Assembly: GCF_032337115.1 (NCBI RefSeq)
Contig: NZ_JAVXZY010000009.1
Span: forward strand, 124,001 to 188,000
DNA: 64,000 nucleotides
Direction of reading: 5' to 3'
From: Roseateles_C aquae
GTDB taxonomy: Bacteria; Pseudomonadota; Gammaproteobacteria; Burkholderiales; Burkholderiaceae_C
Part shown: positions 42,515 through 51,145 of the stretch, piece after piece
Layout of the letters: every line of letters starts with the position of its first letter
How positions within the stretch are numbered: position 1 is the stretch's first letter
Position numbers and translations under genes: made by a program
Notes under the pieces: model-generated
Databases searched by the model: none
Seen by the model: the letters and a program-made list of their open reading frames with translations, nothing else
What the model was told of the DNA's origin: nothing

Positions 42515-43183
42515 TCAGACCAGGCGGCCGGCTTCGATGCGCAGCTGACGCTCGCAACGAGCGGCGATGGCGGGGTCGTGGGTGACCAGCACCAGTGTGG
42601 TGCCGATCTCGCGGTTCAGCTCGAACATCAGGGCCATCACCTGTGCGCCGGTGGCGAAATCGAGGCTGCCGGTCGGCTCGTCAGCCAACAGCAACGCCGG
42701 CTTCTGCACAAAGGCACGGGCCAGCGCCACGCGCTGCTGCTCGCCGCCGGACAGCACGCGCGGATAGTGGCCCAGGCGCTCACCCAGGCCCACGCGTTGC
42801 AACATCTGCGTGGCGAGCTGACGAGCCTCGCGAATGCCGCGCAACTCCAGCGGCAGCATCACGTTTTCCAAGGCGCTCAGATGAGCCAGCAGCTGGAAAC
42901 TCTGGAAGACAAAGCCGATGTGGGCGGCGCGCAGCGCGGCGCGGCCATCTTCGTCCAGCGCAAACAGGCTCTGGCCGGCCAGCGTCACCGTGCCGTGGCT
43001 GGGCACATCCAGGCCCGCCAGCAGCGCCAGCAGCGTGCTCTTGCCCGAACCGGAGGCGCCAACGATGGCCACCGATTCCCGCGCCTGCAAGGTGAAGCTG
43101 ATGTCATGCAGAATCGTCAGCTCGCCGGTGGCATCACGCACGGTCTTGCCGAGCTGCTGGACTTCAACAATGGTTTCTGACAT
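42515..43183 (-). CDS. ABC transporter ATP-binding protein, LolD/YbbA type
   Basis: A 222-residue ATPase. Walker A is GASGSGKSTLL, Q-loop FVFQSFQLLAHLSALEN, signature LSGGEQQRVALARAF, and Walker B LLLADEPTGSLD, all intact, in the MacB/LolD/YbbA subfamily. In E. coli ybbA is divergent from tesA and precedes a permease gene. Here the divergent esterase is present, but no permease gene follows, so the membrane partner is encoded elsewhere. The start ATG 43183 lies 15 bases from the divergent start. Confidence 0.92.
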   Translation of the reverse strand: MSETIVEVQQLGKTVRDATGELTILHDISFTLQARESVAIVGASGSGKSTLLALLAGLDVPSHGTVTLAGQSLFALDEDGRAALRAAHIGFVFQSFQLLAHLSALENVMLPLELRGIREARQLATQMLQRVGLGERLGHYPRVLSGGEQQRVALARAFVQKPALLLADEPTGSLDFATGAQVMALMFELNREIGTTLVLVTHDPAIAARCERQLRIEAGRLV

Positions 43184-43198
43184 GAGGATGGGATTGCC

Positions 43199-43846
43199 GT
43201 GAATGGAATGCGACGTCGCGCGTGGATGGCGCACTGTAGCCTGAGCGCCCTGGCTCTGATGGTGCCGGGTCTTGCCAGCGCAGCCACAAGTCAGCCTCGG
43301 CGCATTCTGGTGCTGGGTGACAGCCTCTCGGCCGAATACGGCCTGACACGCGGCAGCGGCTGGGTCGCGCTGCTGGAGCAACGTCTGGCCGAGCAGAAGA
43401 TCAGCGCCACGGTGTTCAATGCCAGCATCAGCGGCGACACCACGGCCGGCGGCCGCTCACGCCTGCCCGAGCTGCTCAAGAGCCAGCAGCCGACCCATCT
43501 GATCATCGAGCTGGGCGGCAACGACGCCCTGCGCGGCCTGCCGCTGAAGCAGACGCGCGAGAACTTCGAGGTGATGATCCGCGCCGGGCGGGCCGCTGGC
43601 GCCAAGGTGCTGCTGGCCGGCATGCAGATGCCGCCCAACTACGGCCCGGTCGGCCGTGAGTTTGCCGCGCTGTATGGCGAGCTGGCCCGGCAGGAGAAGG
43701 TCGCGCTGACGCCTTTTCTGCTGGCCGGCGTGGCCGATCGGCCCGATGCCGACGCCTGGTTCCAGCCCGACCGCATCCATCCGCTGGCCAAGGCCCACCC
43801 GCTGATGCTGGACAACATCTGGGCGGCACTGAAACCGCTGCTCTGA
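43199..43846 (+). CDS. tesA: Arylesterase / thioesterase I-like SGNH hydrolase (TesA type)
   Basis: A 215-residue periplasmic SGNH hydrolase with a signal peptide (MAHCSLSALALMVPGLASAA). The four blocks are present: block I VLGDSLSAEYG with the Ser nucleophile, the Gly in block II (SISGDTTAGG), GGNDALRG, and the Asp-His pair in PDRIHP. It hydrolyses esters, thioesters or lysophospholipids. The GTG at 43199 has AGGA ten bases upstream; an ATG three codons later is possible. Divergent from the YbbA-type gene, so promoters must overlap coding DNA. Confidence 0.92.
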   Translation: MNGMRRRAWMAHCSLSALALMVPGLASAATSQPRRILVLGDSLSAEYGLTRGSGWVALLEQRLAEQKISATVFNASISGDTTAGGRSRLPELLKSQQPTHLIIELGGNDALRGLPLKQTRENFEVMIRAGRAAGAKVLLAGMQMPPNYGPVGREFAALYGELARQEKVALTPFLLAGVADRPDADAWFQPDRIHPLAKAHPLMLDNIWAALKPLL

Positions 43847-43910
43847 AACAGCAAGCAGGGGGCGGGTGCGAGGCGCCCTCCCCTCGTGTTCAGTGTTCAG
43901 CGTTCGCCGT

Positions 43911-46016
43911 TCAGCGATCGGTCTGGCGCCGGTTGTCGTCCCGATCCTTGCCGCGGCCGGGCGCCGCGCGCGGCTCCTCGCTGCGTTGCGGCGGCGCCGA
44001 TTGGCGCAGGGGCAGTTCCGGTGCGCGCTGCTGGGAACGTTCCGGCACGGCCCGCTCGGGGGCTCGCTCGACGGTGCGTTCTATCGGGCGTTCTACCGGG
44101 CGCTCGATGTGGCGCTCAACTGGACGTTCAACTGGACGTTCAAGCTGCCGCTCCATCGCACGCTCCGGAACCCGCTCGAAACTCCGCTCCGCCGGCCGCT
44201 CCCAGCGCCGCTCCGGCAGTTGCTGCACCGGCGCCACCGGCGCGGGCTGCGGCTGGCTTTGCGGCGCAGGCAGAGACATGGGGCTAGGCTGCGGCGTGAC
44301 CAGTGTCGGACTGCCACGCTCGGGCAGCCGGCGTTGCGGCGAGGACTCTTGCGGCGGCGTGGCCGGCCAGGCTGGCGGCACCGGCGCAGCGACAGTGGGC
44401 GTGGGCACATGCTGTGGTGCTGGCACCGTCGGCAGGCTGGGCAGCACGACGCCGGTTCCGCCAGGCGGCGTGCCAAGCGGCGCACCATGGCCCGGCAAGG
44501 CAGGTGGCAGCGGCGCACGCTCACCATCACGCCCATCACGCCCGTCACGCGACGTGCGCGTCGGCAGGCCAGCTGGCGCCTGCGAATCACCAGAGGCATT
44601 GAAGGCCGGCTGACCGGGCTGGCGCGGTCTGTCTTCAGCGCCGCGATTCCAGGCGCGCTGCGGTGCATCGGCCGGCGGCTGCGCCCGGGTGGGTACCGTC
44701 TGCAAAGGCAGTTCACTGCGCTGCGGTGCCTGCGTGATCGGCTTGAGCACCGTGTCGCGATCGGTAAAGGCTACCGGTCGACCAGAGCCCTGCACCGGCA
44801 GCACGCTGATGGCGCCGACGACGTCGCGATTGCGATGCGGCGGCAGCACTGGCAGCTGGCCCGGGCGCTGCACGGTCAGCGCCGGGCTGTCGTGGTTGAT
44901 TCTTTGCCCATAGGCGGGGCTGTGGCGGTAGGTCGGCACATAGACTTCGCGCGGGGCCAGCGGATACCAGCCATAGCGCGGCGGCGGCGGCCGGCGGCCG
45001 ATGCTCACCCCGACGCTGACGACCGGCCCACCGACCCAGGCGACCAAGGCCGGCGAGTACACCGGCCGTGCGACATAGCGACCCGGCACCCAGCACCAGC
45101 GGCCGACGTGATGGACCCAACGCCCATAGTGGAAAGGCGCAAAGCCCCAGGGCGATTCATCGACCCAGCTCCAGCCCCAATGCCGCGTCCAGACCCAGCG
45201 GCCGTGGCGATACGGCGCCCAGTCCACGGCGACCTGCTGTGGCACCCAGACGGTGCCATAGTCAGCCACCGTCTCCCAGCGGCCATAACGATCCAATTCC
45301 TCGGCCCCGGTCATCTCGGGCGAGACATAGCGGTAGGCCTGCACCTCGGTGTCGGCGGGGTTCTGCGCCAGCAGCCAATCACCGAAGGCGTCCGGCGTCA
45401 GCGACTGGCGTTCGGTACGCGGGCCGTTGGCCCACCAGAACTCGACCTGCTCGCGCTCGGCCAGCCAGACCGGCGCAGCCTGCTCGGTACGCGAATCAAA
45501 GCGCAGGCGGCCATCCCAATTGACGGCACGGGTGCCGCGGTCGAGCTGGTCAATCCGGTACAGGCCGGCCTGTTCGAAGGCGAAGCGGCCCTCGCGGGTG
45601 CGAACGCTGAGCTCGCGAGCGAGTTCGGCCTTGCGCAGGCGCAGGCCCAGCGCGCCGCGTTCAAGCAGCAGCTCGACGCCCTCGTCGTCGAGCCGGCTGA
45701 ACTCCAGGTCGCCGCGGCCGTCCAGCCACAGGCTGATCGAGCCAATGCGCAGCGCCAGCCGTGCGCCGGGCTCGCTGCGCAGCCGGTCGCCCTCGGCAAT
45801 CGTCTGGTTGAGGGCCAGCGGCTGCCAGGCCTTGTTCTCGGCATCGAACACCCAGGCCTCGCCGCTGAGTTCGGCCACGCGGCCGGCGCGGGCGGGTGGG
45901 TCGGCCCAGGCGCTGCTCAGGAAGACGCTGAGCAGCAGCGCCATCGCCAGGCGCAGCCCGGTGCTGCGGTGTGCGGGATTGCGGCTCAGTCTGGTGCTGC
46001 GGTTGCCATCGTCCAT
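43911..46016 (-). CDS. Secreted FecR-domain/DUF6600 protein with Arg-Glu repeat tail
   Basis: A 701-residue exported protein. The signal peptide ends SVFLSSAWADPP. A FecR-like beta domain follows (GRVAELSGEAWVFD, LRSEPGARLALRIGS). The DUF6600-type region is rich in aromatic residues (YGRWETVADYGTVWVP, YRHGRWVWTRHWGWSW, PFHYGRWVHH). A long Pro/Ala-rich region leads to a tail of repeated PVER/PAER-type units (DNA 44040-44215) and a charged end. The ATG at 46016 has a near-perfect AGGAGGT site five bases upstream. It is probably periplasmic or surface-bound; function unknown. Confidence 0.88.
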   Translation of the reverse strand: MDDGNRSTRLSRNPAHRSTGLRLAMALLLSVFLSSAWADPPARAGRVAELSGEAWVFDAENKAWQPLALNQTIAEGDRLRSEPGARLALRIGSISLWLDGRGDLEFSRLDDEGVELLLERGALGLRLRKAELARELSVRTREGRFAFEQAGLYRIDQLDRGTRAVNWDGRLRFDSRTEQAAPVWLAEREQVEFWWANGPRTERQSLTPDAFGDWLLAQNPADTEVQAYRYVSPEMTGAEELDRYGRWETVADYGTVWVPQQVAVDWAPYRHGRWVWTRHWGWSWVDESPWGFAPFHYGRWVHHVGRWCWVPGRYVARPVYSPALVAWVGGPVVSVGVSIGRRPPPPRYGWYPLAPREVYVPTYRHSPAYGQRINHDSPALTVQRPGQLPVLPPHRNRDVVGAISVLPVQGSGRPVAFTDRDTVLKPITQAPQRSELPLQTVPTRAQPPADAPQRAWNRGAEDRPRQPGQPAFNASGDSQAPAGLPTRTSRDGRDGRDGERAPLPPALPGHGAPLGTPPGGTGVVLPSLPTVPAPQHVPTPTVAAPVPPAWPATPPQESSPQRRLPERGSPTLVTPQPSPMSLPAPQSQPQPAPVAPVQQLPERRWERPAERSFERVPERAMERQLERPVERPVERHIERPVERPIERTVERAPERAVPERSQQRAPELPLRQSAPPQRSEEPRAAPGRGKDRDDNRRQTDR
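44040..44215 (-). repeat. Tandem Glu-Arg coding repeat in the FecR/DUF6600 gene
   Basis: The DNA encodes about fourteen consecutive four-residue units of the form x-x-E-R (for example PVERPVERHIERPVER). The codons differ slightly between units, so the repeat has diverged since duplication. Such an alternating charged tract could form an extended or coiled-coil segment. Confidence 0.8.
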
Positions 46017-46131
46017 GCGGACCTCCTTCGGTCTGCGTTCAACGCCGCAGCCCCTGAGCTGGTGCACAGGTCGGTCAACTTAATTTCGATCAGCCGCCAG
46101 GCCTGCAAGCGGCTGAAGCGCCTGTTCAGGC

Positions 46132-46671
46132 TCAATCGTCCGCGTCAGCCCCCATATCGGGAAAGAGCACCTCGGTGAAACCGAAGCGGCTGAAGTCCTT
46201 GACCCGCATCGGGTAGAGCACACCGTTCAGGTGATCGCATTCATGCTGGACCACCCGGGCGTGAAAGCCCTCCACCTCGCGATCGATCACCGCGCCATAG
46301 GGGTCGAAGCCCTGGTAGCGAATGCGGGCATAGCGTGGCACCACGCCACGCAGCCCCGGCACGGAGAGGCAGCCCTCCCAACCCTCTTCATCGCTGCTTT
46401 CGCTCAGCGGCGTGATGACGGGATTGATCAGCACCGTTTTCGGCACCGACGCTTCGTTCGGGTAGCGCTGCAGGCGCTCGAATCCGAACACCACCACCTG
46501 CAGATCGACACCGATCTGCGGTGCGGCCAGACCGGCGCCATTGGCGGCCACCATGGTGTCGAACATATCGGCCAGCAGCGCATGCAGCGCCGGCGTATCG
46601 AAGCCCTGCACCGGCTGCGCCTGACGCAGCAGGCGCGGATCGCCCATCTTCAGAATTTCACGTACGGCCAT
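46132..46671 (-). CDS. def: Peptide deformylase
   Basis: A 179-residue metalloenzyme removing the formyl group from nascent N-terminal Met. The three motifs are intact: GAGLAAPQIG, EGCLSVPG and HECDHLNG. The start is ATG 46671. It stands alone rather than next to fmt, so it may be a second deformylase; the usual def-fmt pair would be elsewhere. Divergent from the MBL-fold gene. Confidence 0.95.
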   Translation of the reverse strand: MAVREILKMGDPRLLRQAQPVQGFDTPALHALLADMFDTMVAANGAGLAAPQIGVDLQVVVFGFERLQRYPNEASVPKTVLINPVITPLSESSDEEGWEGCLSVPGLRGVVPRYARIRYQGFDPYGAVIDREVEGFHARVVQHECDHLNGVLYPMRVKDFSRFGFTEVLFPDMGADADD

Positions 46672-46731
46672 GACTCGATTCTTGGTCTATCGTGCGAGGC
46701 ATCGTACAGGAGCATCAAAAGGAACCAAGCG

Positions 46732-47709
46732 ATGGGTTTGCCGGACTTTGTGCATGACCTCGGCACGGGCATCTACGCGATCGATACCGCCTTTCAGCGC
46801 GAGCATTTCGATGCGGCCTACCTGCTCGTCGAGCAGGGTCGCGCGGCCTTCATCGACACCGGCACCAATCATTCGGTGCCACGCCTGCTGGCGGCGCTGG
46901 ACGCCGTGGGCCTGGGCCACGAGGCGGTCGACTTCGTGATCCCCACCCATGTCCATCTGGACCATGCCGGCGGCGTTGGCCTCTTGATGCAGGCCCTGCC
47001 CCGCGCCCAGCTGATCGTTCATCCGCGCGGCCTCCGGCATATGTTGGACCCGAGCGCGCTGTGGGCCGGCGCGCTGGCCGTCTATGGCGAAGCCGAGATG
47101 CAGCGCTCGTACGGCGAGCTCCAGCCGGTAGCGGCCGAGCGGGCCAGCGCCAGCAGCGATGGCCAGATCATCGAACTGGCGGGCCGGCCGCTGCTGCTGC
47201 TCGACACCCCTGGCCATGCCCGCCACCACCACTGCATCTGGGACAAACAGAGCCGCTGCGTCTTCACCGGCGACACCTTCGGCCTCTCCTACCGCGAGTT
47301 CGACAATGCCGCCGGCCAGCCGTGGATGCTGCCGACCAGCACGCCAGTGCAGTTTGAGCCAGAGGCACTGCGCCAATCGATTGAGCGACTGCTGGCCTTG
47401 CAGCCCGAAGGTCTCTGTCTGACCCACTTCGCCCGCGTCGGCCACAGCGTGGCCGAGGTGCGCATGCTGGCGGCCCAGCTCTTGCAGCAAGTGGATCAGA
47501 TGGTCAGCGCAGCACTGGCGCTGCGCGACAGCACTGATCGCCACGAGGCGCTGAAGCGCGCCCTGCAGACCCAGTACCTGCGCAGTGCAGGAGAGCACGG
47601 CAGCGTGCTCACCGAGGCCGAGATGGCCGCGCTGATGGCGATGGACGTGGAGCTGAACGCCCAGGGCCTGGGCATCTGGATGGACAAGCTGGCACCGCCT
47701 GCCGGCTGA
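46732..47709 (+). CDS. MBL-fold metallohydrolase
   Basis: A 325-residue protein of the metallo-beta-lactamase superfamily. The zinc motif is THVHLDHAGG, followed by the family His in DTPGHARHHHCIW and the Asp in VFTGDTFGLSYRE. The intact HxHxDH makes hydrolase activity likely; glyoxalase II-type thioester or lactone hydrolysis is possible but unproven. The ATG at 46732 has AAAAGGAA upstream; earlier in-frame starts would overlap the divergent def gene. Converges with ntrC. Confidence 0.93.
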   Translation: MGLPDFVHDLGTGIYAIDTAFQREHFDAAYLLVEQGRAAFIDTGTNHSVPRLLAALDAVGLGHEAVDFVIPTHVHLDHAGGVGLLMQALPRAQLIVHPRGLRHMLDPSALWAGALAVYGEAEMQRSYGELQPVAAERASASSDGQIIELAGRPLLLLDTPGHARHHHCIWDKQSRCVFTGDTFGLSYREFDNAAGQPWMLPTSTPVQFEPEALRQSIERLLALQPEGLCLTHFARVGHSVAEVRMLAAQLLQQVDQMVSAALALRDSTDRHEALKRALQTQYLRSAGEHGSVLTEAEMAALMAMDVELNAQGLGIWMDKLAPPAG

Positions 47710-47724
47710 GGCAGGCGCCGTTGC

Positions 47725-49197
47725 TCAGGGATCCAGGCCCAGTTCCTGGATCTTGCGCGTGATCGTGTTGCGGCCTATGCCCAGCTTTTGCGCCGCCTCG
47801 ATGCGGCGCCCGCGGGTCACGTCCAGGGCGGTGAGGATCAGGCTGGCCTCGAAGCGACGGGTCAGCGCTTCCCAGACATCGGGCTCGCCGGCCTGCAGCA
47901 GGCGTCGTGCCTCGCGGGCCATCTCCTGCACCCAGCCTTCGCCGGCCGGGGCGCTGGCCATGGGCTGGCTCAGCGCCGCCAGCGGCGCGGCACCCAAGGG
48001 CAGCGGCGGGCTGACTTCGGCCGCCGCCAGCGGCTGGGCCAGCAACTCCTGCGGCAGGTCCTTGGCCTCGACGACCTGGGTCGGCGCCATCACGCTGAGC
48101 CAGTGGCAGATGTTTTCCAGCTGGCGCACATTGCCCGGGAAATCAAAGCTGACCAGGCGGGCCAGCGCCGCCTCGGACAAACGCTTGGCCTCGACACCCA
48201 GCTCGGTGGCGCTGCGCTGCAGGAAGTAGCGCGCCAGCACCGGGATGTCCTCACGGCGCTCGCGCAGCGGCGGCAGGCGCAGCCGGATCACGTTCAGCCG
48301 GTGGAACAGATCCTCGCGGAAGGCACCCTGGCGCACCCGTTCTTCAAGGTTCTGGTGAGTAGCGGCTATCACCCGCACATTGCTGCGCAGCGGGCTGTGG
48401 CCGCCGACCCGGTAGTACTGGCCGTCGGAGAGGACGCGCAACAAACGGGTTTGCAAATCGAGCGGCATATCGCCGATTTCGTCGAGGAAGAGCGTGCCGC
48501 CCTCGGCCTGCTCGAAGCGGCCACGCCGCGTCGCCTGCGCGCCGGTGAAGGCCCCGCGCTCATGGCCGAACAGTTCGCTCTCGAGCAGGTCCTTGGGGAT
48601 GGCCGCGGTATTGATGGCCACAAAAGGCCCGTTGCTGCCGGCCTCGCCGCGCGGGCTGTGCTTGTGCAGTGCGCGCGCCACCAACTCCTTGCCCGAGCCG
48701 GACTCGCCGGTGATCAGTACGGTGACGTTGCTCTGGCTGAGCCGGCCGATGGCGCGGAAAACGTCCTGCATCGCCGGTGCCTGGCCCAGCATCTCAGGCA
48801 CCTGCGCGGCGGTGTCCTGATCGACCGCCTCGCGCAGGCTTTCCTCCTGGGCACGGCGAATCAGCTCGACCGCACGCGACAGATCAAAGGGCTTGGGCAG
48901 GTATTCAAAGGCGCCGCCCTGGAAGGCCGAGACGGCGCTGTCCAGATCGGAGTAGGCGGTCATGATGATGACCGGCAGCTGCGGCAGCCGCGCCTTGACC
49001 TTGGCCAGCAGGTCCAGGCCCGAACCGCCGGGCATGCGGATGTCGGACACCAGCACCTGCGGACTGTCTTCGTCCAGCGCCGCCAGCAGGTCGCGGGCAT
49101 TGCTGAAGGCGCGCACCGGCAGCCCTTCGCGGCTGAGCGCCTTCTCCAGCACAAAGCGAATCGAGTGGTCGTCGTCAACAATCCAGATGGATTTCAT
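47725..49197 (-). CDS. ntrC: Nitrogen regulation response regulator NtrC
   Basis: A 490-residue sigma54-dependent activator. The receiver domain starts MKSIWIVDDDHSIRFVLEKA, with phospho-Asp D52 in VSDIRMPG. The AAA+ domain has Walker A GESGSGK (164-170), and GAFTGA (215-220) for contact with sigma54. The C-terminal Fis-type HTH is AAQKLGIGRNTITRKIQELG. The ATG at 49197 is preferred over an extension that overlaps ntrB. It follows ntrB by 31 bp and completes a glnA-(DUF4124)-ntrB-ntrC order. Expected to activate the glnA sigma54 promoter found at 52657-52673. Confidence 0.97.
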   Translation of the reverse strand: MKSIWIVDDDHSIRFVLEKALSREGLPVRAFSNARDLLAALDEDSPQVLVSDIRMPGGSGLDLLAKVKARLPQLPVIIMTAYSDLDSAVSAFQGGAFEYLPKPFDLSRAVELIRRAQEESLREAVDQDTAAQVPEMLGQAPAMQDVFRAIGRLSQSNVTVLITGESGSGKELVARALHKHSPRGEAGSNGPFVAINTAAIPKDLLESELFGHERGAFTGAQATRRGRFEQAEGGTLFLDEIGDMPLDLQTRLLRVLSDGQYYRVGGHSPLRSNVRVIAATHQNLEERVRQGAFREDLFHRLNVIRLRLPPLRERREDIPVLARYFLQRSATELGVEAKRLSEAALARLVSFDFPGNVRQLENICHWLSVMAPTQVVEAKDLPQELLAQPLAAAEVSPPLPLGAAPLAALSQPMASAPAGEGWVQEMAREARRLLQAGEPDVWEALTRRFEASLILTALDVTRGRRIEAAQKLGIGRNTITRKIQELGLDP

Positions 49198-49228
49198 GCA
49201 TGGCTCCCCTTCGCCCGGGCTTGTGGCC

Positions 49229-50317
49229 TCAGGGCAAAGGCAGGGTGATTCGAAAATCGGTCCGGCCCGGTTCACTATCGCAATCGATCATGCCTTGGTG
49301 CTGTTGCACGATGGTCTGCGACAGTGTCAGCCCCAGCCCGGATCCACCATCACGCCCTGAGACCAGGGGGTAGAAGATGCGATCGCGGATTTCGGGCGGC
49401 ACACCGGGGCCGTTGTCTTCGACATGCAATTCCAATGCCAAGCGCCAGCGCTGCTTGCCAATCGTCACCTGTCGGGCCACCCGGGTGCGCAAGGTGATCT
49501 GGGCATCACCGTCGCTGATGCGGACCTGCAGCGCTTGCGCAGCGTTCTGGACGATGTTGAGCACCGCCTGTATCAGCTGCTCGCGGTCGCCACGGAAGTC
49601 GGGCAGCGAGATGTCGTAGTCGCGCAGCACCTTCAGGCCCTTGGGGAACTCGGCCAGCACCAGCGAGCGCACCCGTTCGCAGACTTCGTGGATGTTCACA
49701 TCGCCAACCACCTGGGCCTTGCGATGCGGCGCCAGCAGCCGGTCAACCAATGACTGCAGCCGGTCGGCCTCATGGATGATGACCTCGGTGTACTCGCACA
49801 GCTCGGCGCCCAGCTCGGTTGGCTGCAACTCCAGCTGCAGCAGCTGGGCCGCGCCGCGCAGGCCGCCCAGCGGATTCTTGATTTCATGGGCCAGATTGCG
49901 GATCAGCTCCTTGGTCGCCTGCACCTGGTCCAGCGTGCGCTCCTCACGATCCTGGCGGGCCTGCTGGGCGCTTTCGATCAGCTCGACCAGCAGCTGATCA
50001 GGGCGGTCGGTCTGGCTGACGATCACATGCACCGGCAACGGCTCTTCGCCGGGCCGGCTGACGCGGCGCAGCAGCGCATCGAAGCGGCTGCTCGAATAGG
50101 CATTGCGCGACACGCCTTCCATCGCCTCGCGCAGCCGCGCGGCATCGGCAAACCAGTCGATCAGATTGCTGCGCTCGACGGCGCGGCGCGACAGCTGCAT
50201 CACCGTCTCGAAAGCGGTATTGGCAAACAGGCAGCTGCCATCGGGGCGCACCAGGGCCACCATGGTGGCCAGCATGTCCAGCGCCTGCAGGTTGGCGGAG
50301 GCGTCCTTGTCACTCAT
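49229..50317 (-). CDS. ntrB: Nitrogen regulation sensor histidine kinase NtrB
   Basis: A 362-residue soluble kinase/phosphatase that controls NtrC phosphorylation in response to PII. An N-terminal PAS domain (LDMLATMVALVRPDGSCLFA) is followed by the dimerisation domain with phospho-acceptor His144 in NLAHEIKNPLGG. The ATPase domain has N box QAVLNIVQNAAQAL, G1 VEDNGPGVP and G2 GGSGLGLTL. No membrane segment, as expected. Downstream of a small DUF4124 gene and upstream of ntrC. Confidence 0.97.
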   Translation of the reverse strand: MSDKDASANLQALDMLATMVALVRPDGSCLFANTAFETVMQLSRRAVERSNLIDWFADAARLREAMEGVSRNAYSSSRFDALLRRVSRPGEEPLPVHVIVSQTDRPDQLLVELIESAQQARQDREERTLDQVQATKELIRNLAHEIKNPLGGLRGAAQLLQLELQPTELGAELCEYTEVIIHEADRLQSLVDRLLAPHRKAQVVGDVNIHEVCERVRSLVLAEFPKGLKVLRDYDISLPDFRGDREQLIQAVLNIVQNAAQALQVRISDGDAQITLRTRVARQVTIGKQRWRLALELHVEDNGPGVPPEIRDRIFYPLVSGRDGGSGLGLTLSQTIVQQHQGMIDCDSEPGRTDFRITLPLP

Positions 50318-50410
50318 GTCGCAGTCCTCGACGCGAAAGCCAGCGCCGCGCCCGGGCTTGAGCCTTGTTCCCGCTCAGGCAAGACCTGACCCCAGGCGGC
50401 ACAGCCAGGC

Positions 50411-50956
50411 TCAGGGCAGCTTGCTGATCTCGCGCTTGATCGCCTGGATATCGGATTCCTGGCGAGCGATATTGGCCTTGAGCTCGGCCACGCGATCCAG
50501 ATACTTCTGGTAGTTGCGCTCGTCGCCACGGCGCTCCGGATTGCCACCGGCATAGTCGCGCTGCAGCGCGGCGAGCTTCTCTTCGGCCTCGCGCAACTCG
50601 TTCTCCAGCACCTTGCGGCGATCGCTGTCGCGGCTGCGCTGCTGATTGGGGTCAACGCGGGCCTCAGCACCGGGCTTGCCCTCCACCGCACCGGGTTTCA
50701 CCGGCACGGCACCATTGCCCGCCGGGCGCGGCTTGGGCGCTTGCAACACGGTGATGGGCGTGCCCTCTATCGTGCGGCAGCCCTTGTCCTGGGCTTCCTT
50801 GGCCGACAAGGCATCGGTGTAGAGCACCGGCGGCCCCGGGCAGCGGTAGACGACGGAGGGCGTCTGCGCCATGGCCGGCAGCGCCAGCAGCGCAGCCAGC
50901 GAAAGCGCATGGCCGAGCCGGGTGCGGCGGGCGTGGGATCTGGGCCTGAGGTACAT
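50411..50956 (-). CDS. DUF4124 domain-containing exported protein
   Basis: A 181-residue exported protein. The signal peptide (LGHALSLAALLALPAMAQ) is followed by a DUF4124-like short domain (VVYRCPGPPVLYTDALSAKE). A charged C-terminal coiled coil follows (RRKVLENELREAEEKLAALQ; VAELKANIARQESDIQAIKR). The start is ATG 50956. It sits between glnA and ntrB in the same direction, a position where such a gene is common in this group. Function unknown. Confidence 0.88.
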   Translation of the reverse strand: MYLRPRSHARRTRLGHALSLAALLALPAMAQTPSVVYRCPGPPVLYTDALSAKEAQDKGCRTIEGTPITVLQAPKPRPAGNGAVPVKPGAVEGKPGAEARVDPNQQRSRDSDRRKVLENELREAEEKLAALQRDYAGGNPERRGDERNYQKYLDRVAELKANIARQESDIQAIKREISKLP

Positions 50957-51064
50957 CGGCGGTGGGGCGACTCTTGTTGTTCCAGTTGCGCATTGTGGCG
51001 CATTGGCGGTGCGGGCCAAGCGCCTGCGCGCCAAGGGCCCCGCAGCGCCGTGGCGCCGGCCATG

Positions 51065-51092
51065 AAAAAAGGGACGGCCAAGACCGTCCCTT
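51065..51092 (-). terminator. Rho-independent terminator of glnA
   Basis: AAGGGACGG (51069-51077) and CCGTCCCTT (51084-51092) form a 9-bp stem around a six-base loop. On the minus strand it is followed by TTTTTT. It lies about 55 bases past the glnA stop, so the DUF4124-ntrB-ntrC genes are reached by read-through or need their own promoter. Confidence 0.88.
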
Positions 51093-51145
51093 CGGGCTGA
51101 GCGAGGCCTGCGGCTTGCGGTTTGAACGCAGGCCGCAGCAGGCCA

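Noticed and set aside
44040..44215. DNA tandem repeat as a minisatellite unrelated to coding
   Set aside because: The period matches whole codons and keeps the x-x-E-R protein pattern in frame, so it is a coding repeat.
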